Positions 11,473 to 24,884 of a stretch of DNA of 64,000 bases are shown here, one piece after another. Made by a program: the position numbers and the translations under genes. The notes under the pieces are model-generated. The model made no database searches. It saw nothing but the letters and a program-made list of their open reading frames with translations, and had not been told where the DNA came from. Each line of letters opens with the position of its first letter. Within the stretch, counting starts at the first letter, position 1. Origin of the DNA: Klebsormidium nitens (lineage: Eukaryota > Streptophyta > Klebsormidiophyceae > Klebsormidiales > Klebsormidiaceae); assembly GCA_000708835.1 (NCBI GenBank), contig DF237048.1, positions 26,608 through 90,607 of the forward strand, given 5' to 3'.

Positions 11473-14071
11473 CCGGTTAGGGTTACAGTTGCAGGACGGT
11501 TAGAGGTGGAGAAAGCGCAGCTTTCGCTGGCAGAGGGGGGAATGGAGAGATGCGTGGAGGGTGGCAGGTCTGGTGAGGTGGCGAGCACAGATCGGCTGCA
11601 GAAAGGGGACCGCTCCCGGTGGGCAAAGGAAACGACTAGCTCCTCAGAGTGCACAGCAGGTAGGCGCAACTAGCGCGGAGAGTTTTTGGAACGAGGGAGG
11701 TGTCCGAAAGCGGCAGTCCGCAGAGATGTGTCTGGTGCCAGCTTGCTGCAGCAGCAGGTTAGGGTTGCGCTCCAGGGCTCACAGTGTAAAGAAAGTAGAC
11801 TCTTTTTCTTGGCCAGTCAGGCAGCAATATGGACAACCCGCAAGGGTCGTAGCTGCGTACATTTCCAATGTGACATTTCCAAGCGCATGGTATCCAACCA
11901 ATCGCCCATTAGATTATTGTCCAGATTAATCCTGTTCCATCGGTGACACGTCTTTTTTCCAGATTTGTGCAATGGTTGCCTTTTCCAGCTTTCTTTCCGC
12001 TGCTCGTTGCTTTCTTCATTGCGGTTTGCTTTTGTTCAGCAGAAGGTGCTGCAATTGGTCCTCCAAATCTGAACTGATTGTCAAACTGCCTCTTTGTACG
12101 GTTTCCGGAAAGATCCAACGACAGCCCCTTGAACAGTGAATGGATGTTTCCCGTGTACACTTCTGCAATGTACCATTTTGTCTTTCTTCATGCAGCTCTG
12201 AGACCATTTAGCAGAGCCTGTGTTTGCATATGTCCCCTGAGCATGCGCTTACTTCCTGATAGCAGCGACTTCCTTCTTGGAATGGAATGCTTTTTTGTTT
12301 ACCAGATTGTCGATGCTCTTGAGCTCTCGCACATTGCCTGTTTGCTGCAAACCTACCGTCAAAACTCAAACGCAGGCCTACCAGATCAGCATTTGTGCTC
12401 AGTATTCAAAGGCAATGATGGTCAAAATGCTTGTTCTCTTGACCATGAGGTTGGACGGGCCTGGAAGCTTGTTCTGTACACTTTTGGACTAACACATCCA
12501 AATTGCTGTCGTCGTCTCAAGCAAACGGCTTTGCAAGTCTGACTTGACAATGATACAGTAGAGGCTGACGAAATGGGCCACTCAGTAGGAGAATTTTTCG
12601 ATGCCCCAATCTATTCGTCAATACAGTCGCTAAAATTGTGTGATAACAATCTTCTCAGAAAAAGAAAGCTTTGATCGGTGTTCCATTGAAGACCAGATGT
12701 CAATTGTAGCACTTACACATTCAAGACTTTGGATTGGGGACTGATCGGGGACTGATAGCATTGCTGTTTGCAACATGATTATCTGTTTGGATGGCATTCT
12801 GCTCATGGATCAAGTGAGGTGGTGGTATTCTGGCATGGAAACTGCTCGACTTGGCTTTGGACCAAATGCCAAGACTACTACGGCGTTTTCCCCTCCCTCT
12901 TGACTGATAGGCTTGGACAGGCTGGAAACATGGTGCACGAGCAACTAATGTTGAGCTACAAGTAGTTCAGAGCTTATAGTTGCACCTAGAATGCCGATCT
13001 TTCTTTGATCATGTAACTTGAATTGAAGCTGGGGATCAATGCCAGCAAATTTTTGGGGAGCAACCACCTTGAGTCATGCCAGGTTTCAGGCTGGTGCTCA
13101 TGCTTAAATTGCAAACCTTCAGTGTCAGAATCCCCAAATCTCATGTCGCCTCCTCCAAAAAGTGATGCAATTATTTCTGGCTGACGAAACATGCTAGCAC
13201 GTTTGCACCATGATGGTCTGAGCAACATTTTGGTCACGTAGCGTGGCCTATCACATGAGCCTAGGTATTTGAGTTTGCTGCAGTACATGCATGCTAATGC
13301 CTCACACGCAAGATACTATGCATGCGTACAGTTGGAATGTACCAATCACGTCGAAGCGCGACTGCATGCCGCATACCTATGTGTAACCGTCCCTTTGGGC
13401 CATTGCAAGGGGTATCGCAGTTCCTTGTCTGTTTTAGCTAGTACCAAAGTCAAAAAGGCTGACGACCAATGTTGAGTGCAGTACACGTCCTCAGTTACTC
13501 TGAGAGAACATGGTATATCTGGTCGCAAGAAGATTGCAGGAGCTTCGGCTGACAAAAAGCTGTCACACATGCCTTTCATGTTGAAGGTTTTGCAGCATGA
13601 GAAGGTCGATCTGTGATGCAATCATTATTTCGAATGTATTCAGACGACACCATGCATGCTTCACAATCAAAGGATGTATATATGCTGGACATAGTCTTGA
13701 TTCCTTCAACAGTGTACCTAAGTTGGCCATGCCTCATTCAAGCTTTTAAGGATGTGAAATTCACACTAATCGCGCTATGAAGGCAACCGAGCTTGTGAGC
13801 AGCGTCCCCTCGACAAGGACCACAATGACGTCAGCTACAGATGCCAGATTCGAGATCGATTTTGAAGAAGGCATGATCATCAACGCAAAGTCCACAAGCC
13901 GACTGGCGTTTGTACCATGTCATTTCAAGCGCCTAGCTTTTGACGTTTCTGTGATGATCATCGCAAACATAGGGGATTATAATCTTACAATGCATGCCAA
14001 ATGCTGGCGGAATCCTGCCGCCTGTTGTATGATTGCCACAAAATCATTGTCGCAAATACGTGCAGTTCGGC
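11473..14071. other. intergenic between convergent transporter and PLPBP genes
   Basis: It should hold the 3' UTRs of both genes, which converge here. Open frames such as 12078-12542 have no domain similarity and no plausible splice structure. I see no other gene. Confidence 0.5.
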
Positions 14072-17000
14072 TCACTTTTGTGAATAGTCCCGTGCTCCAA
14101 AAATCGACGACCCAACTCGTACGTTTGTACTCCCCATCTCGGTCTGCAGATTTAAGCTGACAGCCGTCAGTTCTGAAACGAAAGATTTGTCGGACACATT
14201 CGATCAAGAACTAGTGACCCAATTTTGTCCTTATTGTTGGAACCACCACCTTCACAAACGAAGTCGAAGCTGCTGAGACCGCCCCTTCAAACGCGGGCGT
14301 TTCCAAAGAAGTTGGCAGATGTACATAAACGGCGAGAAAATCTCATGACTCTTCTTAAAAATCCTCAGGCAGATGCAAAGGACCAGGACTCAAGGAAACT
14401 CTCTCGCCCAAGCGCCGGACCATAAGGTCGATCTGGCCGAGAGTGAAAAGAAAAAAGACAAGCAGATCTCTTTCCAAATGGGAGTCCTTCTGCCTTCTTC
14501 TGTTGTGCATGAGATGGGCCCAACGAAGAAAGCCCTCGGAAGAGTGGAACCGAGCTTTGTCGTCTGTGTCGTAGGGCCAGGGAACGACTCACCGCAGCTT
14601 CGAAGTCCTGCGACATGCCCATACTCAACTCGAGGTCGTCCTCCGGCAAGTCGAGCTCTCGACAGACCCGCTGTCGACAGTCTAGTAGCATCTGCACGCA
14701 GAAGAAGACGACACAACGTTACGAGATCTATTCGCCAGTCTAATCTTGGTCTGCGGACGAGCTGACTCTTTCCTTCGTTACTGTCATCGAGTCACGAGCA
14801 CTCCTACTAGTTCGACTCTTCCGGCATTGGTGGCCGTTGACATAAGCTCGGCCAGATCTTTGTTAACGTGCTTTCCGTATTGTCTGCATCTTCATCACCC
14901 TTTCCGCCGGACGGTTGGCCGTGCTTGAGGGCTGGCTGCCGTCTGTCTGAAAAGAGTGGCATAACGACTTTCACCGGCCCAGTCTCTCTGAGTGACCAGG
15001 ATTTCGAAAGGACTTTCGGGATAATGACAGAAGGTGTTTGTTGTCCGGATAATGACAGAAGGTGTTCGTTGACATTATGAGCCAATTGCTTTACGAAGCA
15101 AGAGGCCGGGGACACGCAGACGCCTTCCCGACTAGCCGATAGATTCATCCCTAAACGCCGTGGTCAAATAAGAGTACGATTTCCAACGACTGCCTACGCA
15201 CAACGTCTGCCTTTGATGCTGGTGCTATACATACGAGACTTATATTGCTTCGCTTTATACTTTCAAGTCTCCTCGTAGAGTGACTCTGTAAGCCATGGTC
15301 ATGACCCGTTGCAAACGGCTACCATTCCAAGTCATTCCAAGTCAAACTAGAAATTCAAGCTTCAGTTGACCGATTTAGTCGCCACAAGCGCAAACTTCAG
15401 CCGGTATGACCGCGTGCCTAGATGAGCGACCACGTGGTGAGGTCATTTAGAGGAGTCTCGGGACTTTGCCAACTGCCGGAGAATGCCCCAGACGAGAATG
15501 GACCCACACTGCTTTTGCTTCCTACAAAGCCCTAGGTCAAAGGATGCGGGTATCGAACGGGCGTTGCCAACGAGCGTACCTGGAAGTTTTCCGGTTTCGA
15601 CGTGTAGTCCAGCATCCCGATCGTCATCAGGCCCGCTAACCGCAGGTTTGGACACTGGTTATGCACGTGCTTCGCGAGATCCACGCACTCGTTAGGCTCG
15701 ACGCCGTACTTGGCTGCACACCAGAAGGAGAAGAAAGAAAGTGGTTAGGCGTTGATCATAGGAAGATGCGTTGGTCGCGTTGGTCCCGTTGGTCAAGATA
15801 GAGTTCCACCTCTTATCCGATAAGCTGAACGGAAAGGAACCTGGTGAGGTCTTCGCATGTGCTTCAGCTCCACTTGACAGCGACCCAAGGAGGGCTCGCT
15901 GATTGAAAGGGGTTATGCATTAAGAAAAATTTCTGCCGTCAGACTATCATTAGGGCTCAGTGTCAGTTGCTAAGCACTAGAAAGACGGTCCACACACTTC
16001 CTGGGCTCTGCCCTGTGCTTCTCTGAACAATCGTCAAAAGGTGATACGTCTTTCGTATCAAGCTTGGCTTTGGGTCTCCCTAGGATGCTTGCGCGCCTAT
16101 AGGCCATGTACATAATACGCCTGATCGTGGAAGAGCAGATTGCGGTTTCAAGGATCAAGTCCGTTCGATTCGGTAACCCAACATGGTTCAGGAGCTAGGC
16201 AACAGCTGGGTAAGCTTTTATCTCAACAGTGATCTGACTACGACGTTTTCAATGACCCAACCTAAAGACTTGCTAGCAGCCACAATCTGAAGGCAGGGAC
16301 GCGCAACTGAAACAATCACCCACGACGACTTGAAGAGGCTAAGTGGCCCTATCGAGCCGACGTCCCCGAAACCTCTTCAGGTCCATTAAGCTTTCAGGTG
16401 GCATCCAAGGCCGATCCGTCGTCATATTGAATTCAAACCGCAATAATAAGAAGACTCTGCTGCGATTGTGCTCGCCTTCAGAACGAAGGATTGAACGCAC
16501 CGTCAACTCTGCGGAGTGACTGCCTGAACTACCTAGCAACGAGGTTCCTCGGGAGGCCACAATATTACGATTTTCACCCGACGCACTTTCTGTTCCTATA
16601 CCTCGAGGTCGTTACGAGCAGCCCACTCCTGCCACACCGCATCGTACAGCTCTAGACACTCAGCAACTTCACACCAGCGGCAATCGCAGACAAACTAAAC
16701 ACAACAGCGTGCGCCACTCACTCTCCTCCCCGCTCGTGTTCACTTGCACCATGACCTTGAGCTTCTCGTCCCGCTGCGCGCCCTCGCAGGCCCTGTTCAG
16801 GTGGTTCGCGATCTTCTCGCTATCTACCGTTTCGACTGAGTACAGGTTCGGCACCGCTTGCACCAGGGCCTTTGCCTTGTTGCTCTGCAGATGACCGATG
16901 AAGTGCCAGTGCACGTCGCGCGGCATCTCGGGCGCTTTTTCTAGCAGCTCCTGGACGTAGTTCTCGCCGAAGTGGCGCTGGCCGGCGTTGTAAGCCTCCA

Positions 17001-18281
17001 TGAGCATGGAGACGGGCTTGGTCTTGCTGACGGCAACTAGGCGCGGCTGCGGGAAGAAAGCTTTCAACGTTAGGGTATCAACGTTTTTCCGAGTCTCCCG
17101 GCTTTAAGAGTATGGATCAGACTTGAAGGGTCACAGTAGGGGCGGCGGCAGAAAAGAAACACAATTATGCAGGTCAAGATGAGTGAGAGAGGCATGAGGT
17201 GGGGTTTTAACCTGTGAGGGGAACGGGGCTTTCACTTGGCTCCGCAAACCGCAATAAAACAAGGAGACATGCTCTTAACGAGCACTCGATCATCTTCAGC
17301 CCTGAAAGCATGAAAACAATCAGGAAACTGATTGCGTTTCCAACGTTGAAACTCGAATGGCTTGTTTGTGACTTGCGATTCTCTTAGAGAGCTGTTCATA
17401 ATTATGCTCCCAAAGTGGGGCGCTGATTGCAGATATGAGGGGCACGATGAAAGCAGTCGACCAATCCGCCAGCGCCCATGACCGTGACGAACGAAAGAAG
17501 GTAGGAAAAGAAGCGCCGTTGAAAAAATGATGAGGCTGATGTTTGGGCATGAATGAACCCCCAGCCTCTGAGCTACTTCAGGCCACTCTTGGAACAACAT
17601 GTATTGCAAGTAGGAAACCCATCAAAAAGATACACCGGTTGATGCTGCAATGAGTATGATATCTTCTGCAATCAGTAGCATATCTTCAAGTAGGGGCTCT
17701 CAGGGGCGTCATTCGCAGAGCAGCCACGCGAACACAACTTTTTGACAGGCCTGGCTGTGAATGTGTAATACAGCACTGAATATTTCCCCATATAAACTGC
17801 TCTATTTGTGTATACGTTCAATCAAAGCACAGTTGTATTGGGAAAGCGTTGATGCCACCACCACAGCATAACCTTCGGACCAAGGAAGGACATCTTTCTG
17901 GACTAGGGAACTTCACTTTTCCACTAATGCTGTGCCCTTTGTCTCCGCATGTTTCCACGCATGCTCACTACTTTAGCCAGATCATTGGGCAGGCTGAAAG
18001 CTTTCATTCCTCGAGCAACTTTTTTTCAAGAAGCCCTCACAGCATTGCAGACTTTCGCAAACAAAAGTAGTGGAGCGAAAACATCATACGCATGCTAAAG
18101 TGACTATTGGAAGGACCTCGATGAATGCACTGGCCGGGCGAAAATCGCAGAAGCAGTGGCTCACCGGCTGCGATCTCCCCGCTTTCTCTGCTGCCTTTTG
18201 CACTTTGGCCAGCACATCTCTCAGTGCCTTCCCCACTGCAGTCTGCGCAACAGAGGATGCCATCTCCTTGTCGTCGCTCAT
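14072..18281 (-). CDS. PLPBP: pyridoxal phosphate homeostasis protein (YggS/PROSC family)
   Basis: Five exons on the minus strand join perfectly in phase: 18281-18165, 17046-16722, 15713-15580, 14691-14593 and 14143-14072, ending in TGA. They give 248 residues, the usual size. The protein is the TIM-barrel, fold-type III PLP-binding protein that buffers free PLP and has no known enzymatic activity. Diagnostic motifs are [10 protein letters not shown] (Lys47 is the expected Schiff-base lysine), [47 protein letters not shown] and [14 protein letters not shown]. The N-terminus ([13 protein letters not shown]) is short and not an obvious targeting peptide, so a cytosolic location is likely. The intron between exons 2 and 3 is about 1 kb. 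The gene is head-to-head with the NOSIP homologue at 18852, about 570 bp apart. Confidence 0.96.
15019..15074 (+). repeat. direct tandem duplication, period 28 bp
   Basis: ggataatgacagaaggtgtt occurs at 15019 and again at 15047, in an intron of the PLPBP gene. Confidence 0.7.
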
Positions 18282-18851
18282 TCAACGACGCCTTCAGTCT
18301 TCAGAGAATTTCGTTCGCGGACAACGAGAGCAACTCCTCCTGCTCGCCAACTGCCTATTCCAGATCTTGATGCCAAACTCTGGTCGATCACAGTCTGGTG
18401 TTCAGTGCTTGCACTTCTGCAGGCCTTTGTCATGTTTGATATGATGCTGATACGCATATAATTCTTCACAGATTCAGCCCATACGAAACAATTTTCTGAA
18501 CCGTCCACAAGTCGATAAAGCAAATCCGAGCAGCTCAGGGATAAACAAAGCCGTATATTCAGGCAGTCTACCGAAGCATAAGCGACTTGAAAGCAATGCG
18601 TTGCAGCCATCATGCTTGCTGCCAATGGAATTTGCATGAGCAAGAACGAGCTAGGACCTAGGTAGGTGTTGGAATCAGTGGAAGAGCCCCTTCAGGACCT
18701 TGGCCGCTCTGGACCACAATATACACTTCAGGACAAGCTTTTCTGGCCTTAGGCTTCAGCTCTTTAACTTTTAAGAGGACGTGCACTGGTCGTATCAAGC
18801 TTTTCTCCAGCTTCCACTTTAAGTATCTGGTCCAGTGTCTGTTCCGCCACC
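18282..18851. promoter_or_regulatory. shared promoter region of PLPBP (-) and NOSIP homologue (+)
   Basis: About 570 bp separate the two divergent start codons, so this interval probably holds both promoters and 5' UTRs. I could not pick out specific elements. Confidence 0.45.
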
Positions 18852-21777
18852 ATGCCGCAGCGGCACTCCAGGAACAACAATGACCTCGCCATCTTTACAT
18901 ACGAGGAGAGGAGGGCGCTAGGATATGGCACGCAAAAAGAGAGGCTTGGGAAGGACTCTGTGAAACCCTTTGATGCCTGCTCTTTGTGCCTCAAGACCGT
19001 GATTGACCCCATGTGCTGTCAGAAAGGCCACCTGTTCTGCAAAGAGTGCATCTTTGAGTGCCTGCTGGCGCAGAAGAAGGACATTGCAAGGTGAGAGAGC
19101 GCACTTTTTGCTTATTCTTTCCTTGTGGCACTTGAATATGATTGTCAAGAAGAATCGAAGAAAGAAACAAACAGGGGGTCTCTTGAACGAGCTGGTAGGA
19201 CGGTGATGTTAGTTCATTGGCGCTTTCATTCAGGAGCGAACTCAAGCAGCCCCTCCTTTAGGAACTGAAACCCAGCGGGGTGCTTTGGAGTCTGCATCAA
19301 ATATGTTAAGACGGGTTGAGAATGAGAGTCTGAGCTCACTTCCAGCCAGCCAAGGTTGTGATCCAAATCAATGAGTTGACGGGACGGTTGGGTCTGAATA
19401 AAGATGTTGCATATGAAGACTCAGTCAGGTCTCTAGATGTCTAGTAGGCTTGTGGTTGTATTCCAGTTCATTTTCTATTCACCTTGCCGTCGCAATCAAC
19501 GAAGGCCGAGCCTTACATCTTGTTTCTCCCATAAGTGTGGCTAGCAATATATGCCCTCCTTGCTACCTTGTCGCCTTCCCTGCAATGGAAGGGTAAACTG
19601 CAGACCCCAGCACCATATTTGCGTAGTAGATTGCAGTAGTGGTTGCGTGCCCTCAGCCTTGCAGGAATGCTTTGATATGTCTCCTTCCAGATAGCTTGCT
19701 AAGGACTTTGCGACCGCGCATCATGGACACTTCTATAGACTGAAGTATGTGCTGAGACCTGGTTTGGCGGGTGTGCAAACTACGCTGCAATAGATGCAAT
19801 ACTTTTTGAGGTTATGAGAAATCACAATTAAAGCAGATACTGGATGATGCAAGAGAAGCAGGTGGGGAATCAGAAACCAAGCTCTGAAAGCTGTCGTTGT
19901 CGATATCTGAAGAGGTAATTCTGAATTGTAAAATGGGCAGGTCTTTTCCGATGTGGACCAGTTTGGATCACCCGGGGGTTGAGGGTGACGGGGTACTTTC
20001 TGAGCAGTACAGACGTGTGTTCTTTCACAAATGCATCAGCCGTTTGTGTTGCAAGCAGCCATGGCCCTCCGAGTTGCCAGGGCAATCCCTGTGCATCCTA
20101 ACAACAGGACGGAAGCCTTTCAAAATTGTCAAGAGATTCTCTGGATAATATCTCTTTTAAGATGTCTGCGACAGAGGAGACCACAGGAGACAGAGTCAGA
20201 ATGACCATCTTCATGGCCGCCAGCATAAAAGGGTACGAAATGACCACCGCTGCCCCATTTTTATTCGGTCGCCGCGTGTGCTCAATCAGCAGCTTATGCC
20301 AGAAGCTGCTTTAAGGGGCTATTTTCGAAATGGAAGAAAGAAGGTAACGACGTTTAAAAGCGACATTTTCACGATGGTAACATTCTATGCAGGCAAAAGG
20401 CCCTGTACGAGGCGCAGTTGCGAGAGGACCAAGAAGAGCAAAGGCAAAAGGAGTTGCGCGAACGGGAGGCGCAGCTGGCGGCGTTTGACCGGCAGAACAA
20501 CGGGGCCCTTCCAACGGCCGGCGAGCGGCGGGCAGAGGGGGAACAAAGCGCAGGCTTTCATGGAGCTTCGAGCAAGAAGGTGAGTTGGCTTATCCTTGTG
20601 GTGTTAATGTGACGGGTTAAGCGCAGACGATTTATGAGTTCGAGAAAGGAACGAGAGTAGTCAGGCTTGTCTGATAGTTCGAGCAGGCGGTGCCACGTGC
20701 GTTGGCCCCAGATGAGAGGGCCGTTTGCCGAGGCTGGTTCTGGAGCCAGTGCAAGTATGGCAGGTTGCTGCTGTAGAGGTTCGGCCGAAGTCAAGGTCAC
20801 CAGTCCGTTTGTTGCAATTAGGGTCCTGAATACTTACCTCCGAGACCCACTCGAATGACTGGTCAAGCATCAATCGTCGGGGCTGACTCTTTGCTGAGGA
20901 CGGTGAAAGGTTCCTTCAATCGTGATGGAGAGGGATCTGGACCTCTCGGCTTGTCGAGAGGGGTCCTGTGCAGCAAGACGTGCACAGTATACTGAGACGC
21001 CAAGCGAGATTGTTCCATCTGGCGCTCGCTCAAGCACCTGTAGGATTTGTACCCAGCATCTGTCAGGCAACAGACAAGCTGTCTATTTGCACCTTGATAG
21101 GGTGGCGGTACGATTGAAAAGTAACCCATGCCAAGTCGCATGCGCTCACTTGCTCGACGAAGTGCGTCAGGATCTGCACGTCATCTCCGCAACGTGAAGC
21201 AATGGTAGCCGAATCAGGGCGGCCTATCAAGTGGTGTGCAGCGCGATCCGTACAGTGTCAACTGAACAAGCTCTTGCCTTTGCAGGTGACGGACTTCGAA
21301 GCTGAGGCCGTCCGCAACATGAAGGCGTTCTGGTTGCCGCAATTGGCCCCCCAGGCCGAAATTAGGGTAGAGGCGCCGCAACTAGAAACCAAGTGTCCTG
21401 TAGCCTCGGAGAAACTACGCCTCAAAGACCTTTTCGCCATCAACTTCACACCCGACAAGCACGTCGATGAAGGGCCGGGGGCCAAAGACCGCTTCATTTG
21501 CCCGTCCTGTTCATCCACGTTCACTAACACCTCTAGTTTGGTAGCGGTCTCGACGTGCGGGCATGTGCTGTGCTCGAAGTGCGCGGCGAAGTTCGTCGAA
21601 AAAGAGAAGGCGTGCTGTGTGTGCGCTAAGCCGTGCAAGTCGAGGCAACTGGTAGCGGTAGAAAAGGGAGGGACGGGGTTCGCCGGGCATGGGGATGGCT
21701 TGGTAGCGACGGCAGTGAAGGCGCTGGGGGTAGGAAGCGGACTTTCAGATGTTCGGCCAGCAACTCGTGTAACATGA
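18852..21777 (+). CDS. NOSIP/CSU1-type RING E3 ubiquitin ligase homologue
   Basis: Three exons, 18852-19090, 20393-20579 and 21286-21777 (TGA), join in phase to 305 residues. The N-terminus MPQRHSRNNNDLAIFTYEER is nearly the land-plant NOSIP consensus. It is followed by GYGTQKERLG and a first RING/U-box half (CSLCLKTVIDPMCC...GHLFCKECI). A charged coiled-coil linker comes next (AQLREDQEEQRQKELRERE). The C-terminal half has MKAFWLPQLAP, a second RING-like zinc site (CPSC near 214, then STCGHVLCSKC and CCVCAKPC) and the family signature GGTGFAGHGD. In Arabidopsis the homologue CSU1 ubiquitinates COP1/SPA components, and in animals NOSIP binds NO synthase. Nuclear E3 activity here is inferred from the family. 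Confidence 0.96.
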
Positions 21778-22625
21778 GTTTCTGTGTTTCCGATTGAGGA
21801 TTCATTCCTCGCCCTAGCTTGTCCTTGATACTCCGGTCTCAATGGAATTCGGTGGAAATCTGGGTCTCTTGCATGGAACGAGATCAGACGTGTTTTCCCG
21901 TTCTCAAGTATGGCAGCATGTTCCTAAACCGATATGCAATGATTATCACTCCGAGCTTGGTTGAAATTCACATCTGAGCACCGGCAGTTGTCTTCCTAAT
22001 GAACGTACTTGCATGCCCTGATAAATCGTCCAGATCAGTCAAGCCGCGCCGCCTAGATCGATTTGACTGTGCGCCCTGTGCACGTCAGCCCAAGTTCTTA
22101 CGGGTGCGCAAACTTCAAGCAAGTATATACAATATGTATGGTAGGCTCTCACGTTGCGCGCGGGTGGCAAGGTCGGGAGCAATTACAGCAGCCAAACTGG
22201 AAGCTTGAAGCCTGCTATAGACTCACTGATGTTGCGCGTCGTGGACATGTGCATGCTTTGACCAGCTTTGATCAATCGCGGCCTGAACATGCGTCATGAA
22301 TGCATACGTTGATTGCCACTGATGGGTCAGCAGCCGCAGAATTTCAGGACTTGCGGAGGCAGATACTAACCCCGTGACCTAGCTGCTCCAAAGTCACTTG
22401 ATTGAACATGATTATTGATTGCAACCGTCGTCGATATCCTACCGTCTTCCGACCATGGAGCAGCCCGGCCACCAACTTTGATGGTGCGCAGCGCAAAGAC
22501 CTCATTGGATCATCCGAAAGAAACCATCATTCATCGCGCTGGTGATTGCTATGGTTGAACGCGCATCTCAATACCATATGTGCGGCAATCAACGATTGCC
22601 ACATAGCTACGAATGGCAATCGGTT

Positions 22626-22717
22626 GCTGCAACACTGTTTTGACTGCTGACCGTGAGTCACCTTGACTAAGGCTGCAACAATGTTGTGACTGCTGACCGT
22701 GAGTCACCTTGACTAAG
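22626..22717 (+). repeat. direct tandem duplication, period 46 bp
   Basis: gctgcaaca(c/a)tgtt-tgactgctgaccgtgagtcaccttgactaag occurs twice in tandem, starting at 22626 and 22672. Confidence 0.8.
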
Positions 22718-22721
22718 GGCA

Positions 22722-23306
22722 TGTTGACAGAAGGATTGTGCTCGGTTTAGAAAGGAGACCAAAAGCTAACCTAGAAGTGACATGCTCCGTACTTGTACCC
22801 ACCCTTAATCCCAAAATAACCCCACACGTCTCCCAGGCACATACGTTGGTCAACATGGCTTCTAGTCAACATGGATTCGAGAGTCAACGCTGTTATTGTT
22901 GACAGAACCCGTGGAAGGAGAACGCGGACTACAGTTTTCAGTTCTGGACCCCCACAAGAGCTGTTACCCTGTGCGCGAGCTTCGAAAGACTTGGTGTAGC
23001 TTGAGGTTGGTTGAGCGGTAACGTAGCCTTGACTAGTCTGCTCTTTGACCGACCGATCGTAACCCCACCGGGGGCTAGAATACCTACCTGGCATGCAAAT
23101 ACGGTACAAGACTGTGACCGGGCCGGCCAAAGCCAAGCGACCGGGTGACCAGAAAAGTAACCGTTCTTTGAGCCACGTACGCGCGCATAGGATACCAGTC
23201 GGTGTGACGTTCTCCTTCCATGGGTTCTGATCAACAATGTAACCTGAGACATCTGGCTGCACAGAATTCTGCTGACATCAGGATCGATCTGTCAAGGTAT
23301 CAGAGC
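22722..23306 (+). mobile_element. possible LTR with tRNA-iMet primer-binding site (truncated retrotransposon)
   Basis: GGTATCAGAGC at 23296-23306 matches the standard plant primer-binding site complementary to the 3' end of initiator tRNA-Met. Immediately before it the sequence ends ctgtca at 23294. A stretch beginning TGTTGACAG at 22722 has the inverted counterpart of that end, giving a candidate LTR of about 573 bp. No gag or pol frame follows and no second LTR was found in the window, so at most a truncated element remains. Confidence 0.35.
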
Positions 23307-23669
23307 GCCGAATGCTGTGGCCGAGGCTAAAGCTGTAGCCGCTGCCGGGCGTGGTTCGACACCGAGTGTCCTCCAACGGTGACAACGGTCCTCCAACGGT
23401 CCTCCAACGGTGACTCTTACCCTCCATTCAGAAGTTCGACTTCGATCTGCAATCACTCGCCCAGCCTTAGAAGCATAGAGACTGCGATTTCGTCGAACGC
23501 AGTTCGACTTTCAACACGAAGAGCCCTGCAAGAGACAGCCTGATTGGCGCAAGACTAATAAATACATCTGATTCAAGTTCCAAAACCTGCGGATTGCAGA
23601 CCAAACAAAGCAAGCAAGTCCAGGAAAAGGCGCTCTCCAACCAGCTCAGACGTTTCTGTATCATCAACC

Positions 23670-24260
23670 ATGGCAGCGCCGCCAAGAACTCTCACCGGTG
23701 AGTCCTTTGAATGATTGTTGCCCTTGAGCGTCAAGTCCGTAAAGGCTTCAGGATGTTTCCCAGATTGCTCACTGATTGAACAACTTGCTTGGGAAATGCT
23801 GTCACGAAGGAGGGATATTGAACAATGCTCCTAGGCGTCTCCAGCAGGTGGGGTTTTTTCAATATGCTGCGGAAATTTGATTTCAGGCAGCCTTTGAGCT
23901 CGTCTCCGGGTCGCGCTTGCTCCTTTTGGCACAGTCCAAGTGAAATTGGGAAAGAGTCTTGTTCAGTTCAGCGCAGTGTTTTGAACCCTTCTCCTTGTCA
24001 TGGACCATGATGCACGCTGGTTTCACCATCAGAATGAGCACTTGAACTGTTAGCGCAGATCAGGAGCTCGATGACATCCTTTTCTGCTGTCTGGTTTTGA
24101 AGACTTTTCTACTACTATATGAGATTCGAGGAAGGTTGGCTTTGTCCACAAAAAATTGGGAGTTCGAAATTGAACAGCTTCCGAGATCCCACTAGTCAAC
24201 AAGGAGCGATTCAAGGAGCAGCAGGAAGAGCTTTCTTCTGTGATCACCGTCAAGAAGTTG
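23670..24260 (+). CDS. candidate 5' exons of the macroglobulin gene
   Basis: ATG at 23670 in a favourable context (aaccATGGC) opens a 28-base exon (MAAPPRTLT) ending in the donor gtgagt. A phase-compatible exon at 24178-24260 would encode SEIPLVNKERFKEQQEELSS and following residues, a charged helix. The donor after it is weak (gtctgc). The phase does not fit the next sure exon at 24885, so at least one further exon or a different donor is needed. These exons could also belong to a small separate gene. Confidence 0.35.
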
Positions 24261-24884
24261 GTCTGCTCTGCTGGGGATCGCCGCTGTTCGGCAGTTTGCC
24301 AGCATCTTTTCGCAGACTATTCTCTGGTTCAGCATTTGCGCTAAACTCTCAAGTACCATGCCACGGCTTCTGCCAAATGATTTCTTTACAACCTAAAAGC
24401 TAGGTTCCCATCCCATGGCACATTTTTCGGCAAGCTTTTGTTCAAGCGTGACTTCCGGATTCTGTTTCGAAAGCAAGGACGCCCTCTCCGTGTCCGCTTC
24501 CTCAAAATGCATTCTTCTTTTTTTCGTACACTTCGTGAAGTCGTGCAGAGTCAGAAAGAACCTGTTTTCTCGAAGGTTTTTCAGAGCACGTCATAGTTCA
24601 AGAGGTTTGTTGTGCGTTTGTTCAATCGTCTTCACTTATGCTTTCCAAGAGGCATCATGTAACATTCATAACGTTACTTTGTTCATCGTTCTTCATCAGC
24701 AGGCTTGCTTGTGGCTACGCATGAGGATCAATTATACTCAAATTTTGCGATCCCTGTTCCAACTTTTCCTTGTCCAGCTTTCAATGGCTGAGCTTCCAAG
24801 ATTGCTTATCCACTGCCTTACTAACTTCATTTCTATGGATACCAAGTGGCCTTTCTGACCATCTCTTATGAACATTTTCCGCAG

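Larger units (their letters stand above)
21778..23669. other. intergenic with repeat material
   Basis: No gene is recognised between the NOSIP homologue and the macroglobulin gene. The interval contains a 46-bp tandem duplication, a candidate LTR with primer-binding site and a small ggtcctccaac microrepeat at 23368-23415. Confidence 0.5.

Noticed and set aside
12078-12542. 154-codon plus-strand frame
   Set aside because: Falls in the spacer between two convergent genes where 3' UTRs are expected; no domain seen.
16135-16185. T-arm-like sequence ccgttcgattcgg resembling a tRNA
   Set aside because: No matching D-arm, anticodon stem or acceptor stem upstream.
22771-23262. 163-codon minus-strand frame
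   Set aside because: Lies wholly inside the candidate LTR and has no similarity to any protein family I know.
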